NCBI RefSeq assembly: GCF_916618915.1
Contig: NZ_CAKAKE010000001.1
Location: 2,835,001-2,899,000, forward strand
From: Stenotrophomonas sp. Marseille-Q4652
GTDB lineage: Bacteria; Pseudomonadota; Gammaproteobacteria; Xanthomonadales; Xanthomonadaceae
Length of the DNA: 64,000 bases
Direction: 5' to 3'
A model generated the notes under the pieces. The model had not been told where the DNA came from. It did no database searches and was given only the letters and a program-made list of their open reading frames with translations. The position numbers were made by a program, and so were the translations under genes. Below, in pieces: positions 60,857-64,000 of the stretch (positions are counted from its first letter, which is position 1; each line of letters begins with the position of its first letter).

Positions 60857-61861
60857 TCAGCTGCCCGGGGCGAAGGCCAGGGTGCGGCGGGTGGTGACCG
60901 ACTCGCTGACCGGCTCGAACTTCCAGCGCTTGACCGCGGCCAGGGCCTCGCGGTCGAACACGCGGGCCGGGGTGGCACGCAGCACGCGGGCATTGACCAC
61001 CGAGCCGTCGGTGCCGACGGTGATCTCCACCAGCACCTCGCCCGAGATGCCGGCGCGCAGGGCTTCGGCCGGGTAACGCGGGGCCGGGGTGCTGACCGGA
61101 CGCAGGCTCGGGGCGGTCGCGGCCGGGCGTGCGGCGGCCTGCTGGGCAGCTTGCTGCGCGGCGCGCTGCTCGGCCTCGCGGCGGGCGGCGGCCTGGCGCT
61201 CGGCTTCCTGGCGCTCGGATTCGCGGCGGGCCGCTTCCTGCTGCGCGGCGATCTGCTGCGCGGCCTGGCGCTCGGCTTCCTGCTGCTGGGCCAGGCGCTG
61301 CTGGTCGGCCAGCTGCTTGGCGCGGGTCTCGGCTTCCTTCTTGACCTTGTCGGTCTCTTCCTGGGTCCGCTTGACCACGGCCTGCATGCCGTTGGTGATG
61401 CCCGACTTCAGGCGCGGCAGGGCCGGGGCGGTGTCGTCGACCTTCTCGATCAGGGCGACCAGGCGCTGGGCTTCGTTGAAGTCCTCGCGGGCCAGGCCCT
61501 GCTCGGCGGCGATCAGGGTGTAGGGCAGCAGGTCGGTCAGCGCCTGGCGCACCGACGCGTCTTCGGGCAGCTTGTCGCGCAGGGCCAGGTAATACTCCAT
61601 CGCGTTGTCGCCGGCCGGCGCGTACATGCGGTTGTCGCGCAGGGCCGCCGAGGCCATGTCGCGCAGCTCGCCGGTATCCATGGACTGGACCTTGGCCGAG
61701 ACCGCCGGTTCGGCCGGCGCTGCCGGTGCGGCGGCGTTGTTGGCGGCGCCCGGCGCGGCGGCCGGTGCGGCCGGCTCGTCCTTCGAGCAGGCGGCCAGCA
61801 GGCCCAGCAGCAATGCGGGCGCGAGCAGGTGCACCCTTCCCTTGGTCATGACGTGCGACAT
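60857..61861 (-). CDS. lipid-anchored TonB-like energy transducer
   Basis: A 334-residue protein with a lipoprotein signal (lipobox LLAAC, Cys near residue 25), an Ala/Pro-rich linker, a helical region of TPR-like character (60-150), a charged Gln/Ala/Glu/Arg coiled coil (165-245) and a C-terminal TonB domain beginning PRYPAEALRAGISGEVLVEITV. The lipid anchor replaces the usual membrane helix, and no ExbB/ExbD genes are nearby. AAGGGGGAG precedes the ATG at 61861. Confidence 0.88.
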   Translation of the reverse strand: MSHVMTKGRVHLLAPALLLGLLAACSKDEPAAPAAAPGAANNAAAPAAPAEPAVSAKVQSMDTGELRDMASAALRDNRMYAPAGDNAMEYYLALRDKLPEDASVRQALTDLLPYTLIAAEQGLAREDFNEAQRLVALIEKVDDTAPALPRLKSGITNGMQAVVKRTQEETDKVKKEAETRAKQLADQQRLAQQQEAERQAAQQIAAQQEAARRESERQEAERQAAARREAEQRAAQQAAQQAAARPAATAPSLRPVSTPAPRYPAEALRAGISGEVLVEITVGTDGSVVNARVLRATPARVFDREALAAVKRWKFEPVSESVTTRRTLAFAPGS

Positions 61862-61997
61862 CTAACTCCCCCTTGGAACCGAAGATGCGTGTGGAATTTG
61901 CGACCAGGCCGTTTCCGGCGACGTTTCCCGACGACGCCGGGGCCTGGGGGCAGGAGGGCAATCTAGCATTGCCACCCCTGCATGGACGAGGTGCCAG

Positions 61998-62024
61998 CGC
62001 CATCAACCTTGAAAGGTGATGGCG
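61998..62024 (-). terminator. hairpin after the YqhA-family gene
   Basis: CGCCATCAACCTT and AAGGTGATGGCG pair over 12 bp with a single bulged A. It lies 12 bases after the stop of the leftward gene at 62036. No T run follows, so it may be a factor-dependent end. Confidence 0.5.
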
Positions 62025-62035
62025 GTCACGATTCG

Positions 62036-62647
62036 TCAGTGGTGGGCGTGGTGCGCCTTGTGCGAACCGTTGGCCATCAGCTTGTCGGTCCAGGCGATGC
62101 CGATGGCCGAGGCGATGAACACCACATGGATGATGGTCTGCCACAGCACGCCGTCGGTGGTCAGCGCCGAACAGCGGGCCGCGCCGATGTTGGAGGCGGC
62201 CGTGGCGATCAGTTCCGGCGGGCAGAACGGCAGGCCGGTGAGGGTGCCGGCGGCAATGAAGGTCTTGAGCAGGTGGATCGAGGAGATGCCGATGATCGCC
62301 ATCGCCAGCTTGACCTTGAGCACCGAGGCGTTGACGTGGCTCAGCCACTCCGGCTGGTCCGGGTGGCCTTCCAGGCCCAGGCGCGAGACGAAGGTCTCAT
62401 AGCCACCGACGATCACCATCACCAGCAGGTTGGAGATCATCACCACGTCGATCAGGCCCAGCACGATCAGCATGATCTGCTGCTCGCCCATCGCCGGGGC
62501 GTCGTGGATCAGGTGCCACAGTTCCTTGCCGAACAGGAACACGTAGACGCACTGCGCCAGGATCAGGCCCAGGTACAGCGGCAGCTGCAGCCAGCGCGAG
62601 GCGAAGATCAGGGTGGACAGCGGGCTCAGGGGCTTGGGTAGGGACAT
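62036..62647 (-). CDS. YqhA/UPF0114 family inner-membrane protein
   Basis: A 203-residue membrane protein with four helices, TIGR00645/UPF0114 family. Segments: [56 protein letters not shown] and [18 protein letters not shown]. The pattern [17 protein letters not shown] between helices 2 and 3 is typical. The C-terminus is His-rich (HKAHHAHH). Function unknown. The ATG at 62647 gives the usual short cytosolic N-terminus. Confidence 0.9.
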   Translation of the reverse strand: MSLPKPLSPLSTLIFASRWLQLPLYLGLILAQCVYVFLFGKELWHLIHDAPAMGEQQIMLIVLGLIDVVMISNLLVMVIVGGYETFVSRLGLEGHPDQPEWLSHVNASVLKVKLAMAIIGISSIHLLKTFIAAGTLTGLPFCPPELIATAASNIGAARCSALTTDGVLWQTIIHVVFIASAIGIAWTDKLMANGSHKAHHAHH

Positions 62648-62788
62648 GGGGATGCTGCGCTGCGAAAGGGTGCGCGCAGGGTAACGGCCGGCCGGGGGCC
62701 TGCCAAGAAGCACCGTTCCAGCAACCGGGCATGGGACCCGGGACGGCTCGCATACACTGCAATACCGTGTCTGGACGGAGCGTTCCTG

Positions 62789-63484
62789 ATGATCGACCTG
62801 TACTACTGGCCCACCCCCAATGGCCACAAGATCACCCTGTTCCTTGAGGAAACCGGGCTGCCCTACACGCTCAAGCCGGTGAACATCGGCAAGGGCGACC
62901 AGTTCGAGCCCGGCTTCCTGTCCATCGCCCCGAACAACAAGATGCCGGCCATCGTCGACCACGCCCCGGCCGATGGCGGCGAGCCGATCAGCGTGTTCGA
63001 GTCCGGCGCGATCCTGGTCTACCTGGCCAACAAGACCGGGCGCTTCTTCGGCAGCGACCTGCGGCAGAAGGTGCAGGTCAACCAGTGGCTGATGTGGCAG
63101 ATGGCCGGGCTGGGGCCGATGAGCGGGCAGATGGGCCATTTCAACGTCTACGCGCCCGAGCGCATTCCCTATGCCATCGAGCGCTACGACAGCGAGGTGC
63201 GGCGCCTGCACCGGGTGATGGACAAGCGCCTGTCCGAGGCAGAGTTCCTGGGCGGCGACGAATACAGCATCGCCGACATGGCCAGCTATCCGTGGATCGG
63301 CGCCTACGACAAGCTGCCGGTGGACTTCGACGCCTTCCCGCACCTCAGGCGCTGGCACCAGGCCATCGCCGCGCGTCCGGCCACCCAGCGCGCGTATGCG
63401 CTGACCAGGCAGGTCAATCCCAACGCCGGCAAGCCGCTGACCGAGGAAGAGCGCAGGCAGCTGTTCGGCACCGGCAAGCGCTGA
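62789..63484 (+). CDS. yfcG: glutathione S-transferase family protein, YfcG-like
   Basis: A 231-residue GST of the Nu class, like E. coli YfcG, which reduces disulfides using glutathione. The thioredoxin-like domain starts [21 protein letters not shown], with the Thr-Asn-Gly-like site (TPNGHK), NNKMPAIVD and [10 protein letters not shown]. The C-terminal helical domain includes [13 protein letters not shown] and [12 protein letters not shown] single gene with GGAG before the start. Confidence 0.9.
   Translation: MIDLYYWPTPNGHKITLFLEETGLPYTLKPVNIGKGDQFEPGFLSIAPNNKMPAIVDHAPADGGEPISVFESGAILVYLANKTGRFFGSDLRQKVQVNQWLMWQMAGLGPMSGQMGHFNVYAPERIPYAIERYDSEVRRLHRVMDKRLSEAEFLGGDEYSIADMASYPWIGAYDKLPVDFDAFPHLRRWHQAIAARPATQRAYALTRQVNPNAGKPLTEEERRQLFGTGKR

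Positions 63485-64000
<516 letters not shown>

Overview
The window is about 70% GC, densely coded and typical of the Xanthomonadaceae (Xanthomonas, Pseudoxanthomonas, Stenotrophomonas or Lysobacter type). The strongest taxonomic markers are a xanthomonadin-type aryl polyene pigment cluster with a chorismatase (XanB2) and a 3-hydroxybenzoate ligase (XanA2), and an sX13-like small RNA just downstream of polA. No rRNA, tRNA, CRISPR array, insertion sequence or prophage was seen, so this is ordinary chromosome. All calls come from reading the sequence and recalling protein families; no database search was run.

Layout. 0.07-3.15 kb: polA and the sX13-like sRNA. 3.3-7.6 kb: leftward hemF, and a tightly coupled S9 peptidase - NUDIX - membrane protein operon. 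7.8-22.5 kb: the pigment cluster. xanA2 (+) and xanB2 (-) converge; a rightward operon from 10.37 to 16.77 kb encodes ACP, a membrane protein, a FabZ-like dehydratase, an acyltransferase, a LolA-like protein, an MMPL exporter, a second dehydratase and a FabG-type reductase; a leftward operon from 22.5 to 16.8 kb encodes ketosynthase, chain-length factor, glycosyltransferase, a flavin halogenase-like protein and a cation/proton antiporter. Together they would start an aryl primer on XanA2/ACP, extend and reduce it, modify it and export it to the outer membrane. 22.8-30 kb: a YcgL-family gene, a 1108-residue membrane-anchored ankyrin protein, a Pat-type protein acetyltransferase and an alpha/beta hydrolase.

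30-38.8 kb is a patch of regulators and small metabolic genes. It holds a LysR gene broken by an amber codon beside an apparently frameshifted small gene, an MFS-dkgB operon divergent from an intact LysR, a second aldo/keto reductase, a secreted methyltransferase with a histidine-rich repeat, rluE and a DODA-type dioxygenase. 38.9-49.6 kb: a diguanylate cyclase, hrpB, tatD, an OmpA-family lipoprotein with an internal duplication, a ketopantoate-reductase-like gene, an ABC-2 exporter and ferredoxin-NADP reductase.

49.7-53 kb holds a tightly coupled cassette (acyl-CoA dehydrogenase-like, PIG-L deacetylase, SAM methyltransferase, family 2 glycosyltransferase, SemiSWEET-like) with no function I can assign; it is the best candidate for an undescribed pathway. 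53-56 kb: a CIO-type cytochrome bd oxidase and a DUF2383 protein. 56.1-57.05 kb: a three-gene membrane protein/XRE regulator operon with three matching CTTGACA half-sites in its promoter. 57.1-60.6 kb: a lipoprotein hydrolase and a NatAB-like exporter. 60.8-64 kb: a lipid-anchored TonB-like protein, a YqhA-family membrane protein, a YfcG-like GST and the start of a second S9 peptidase cut by the window end.
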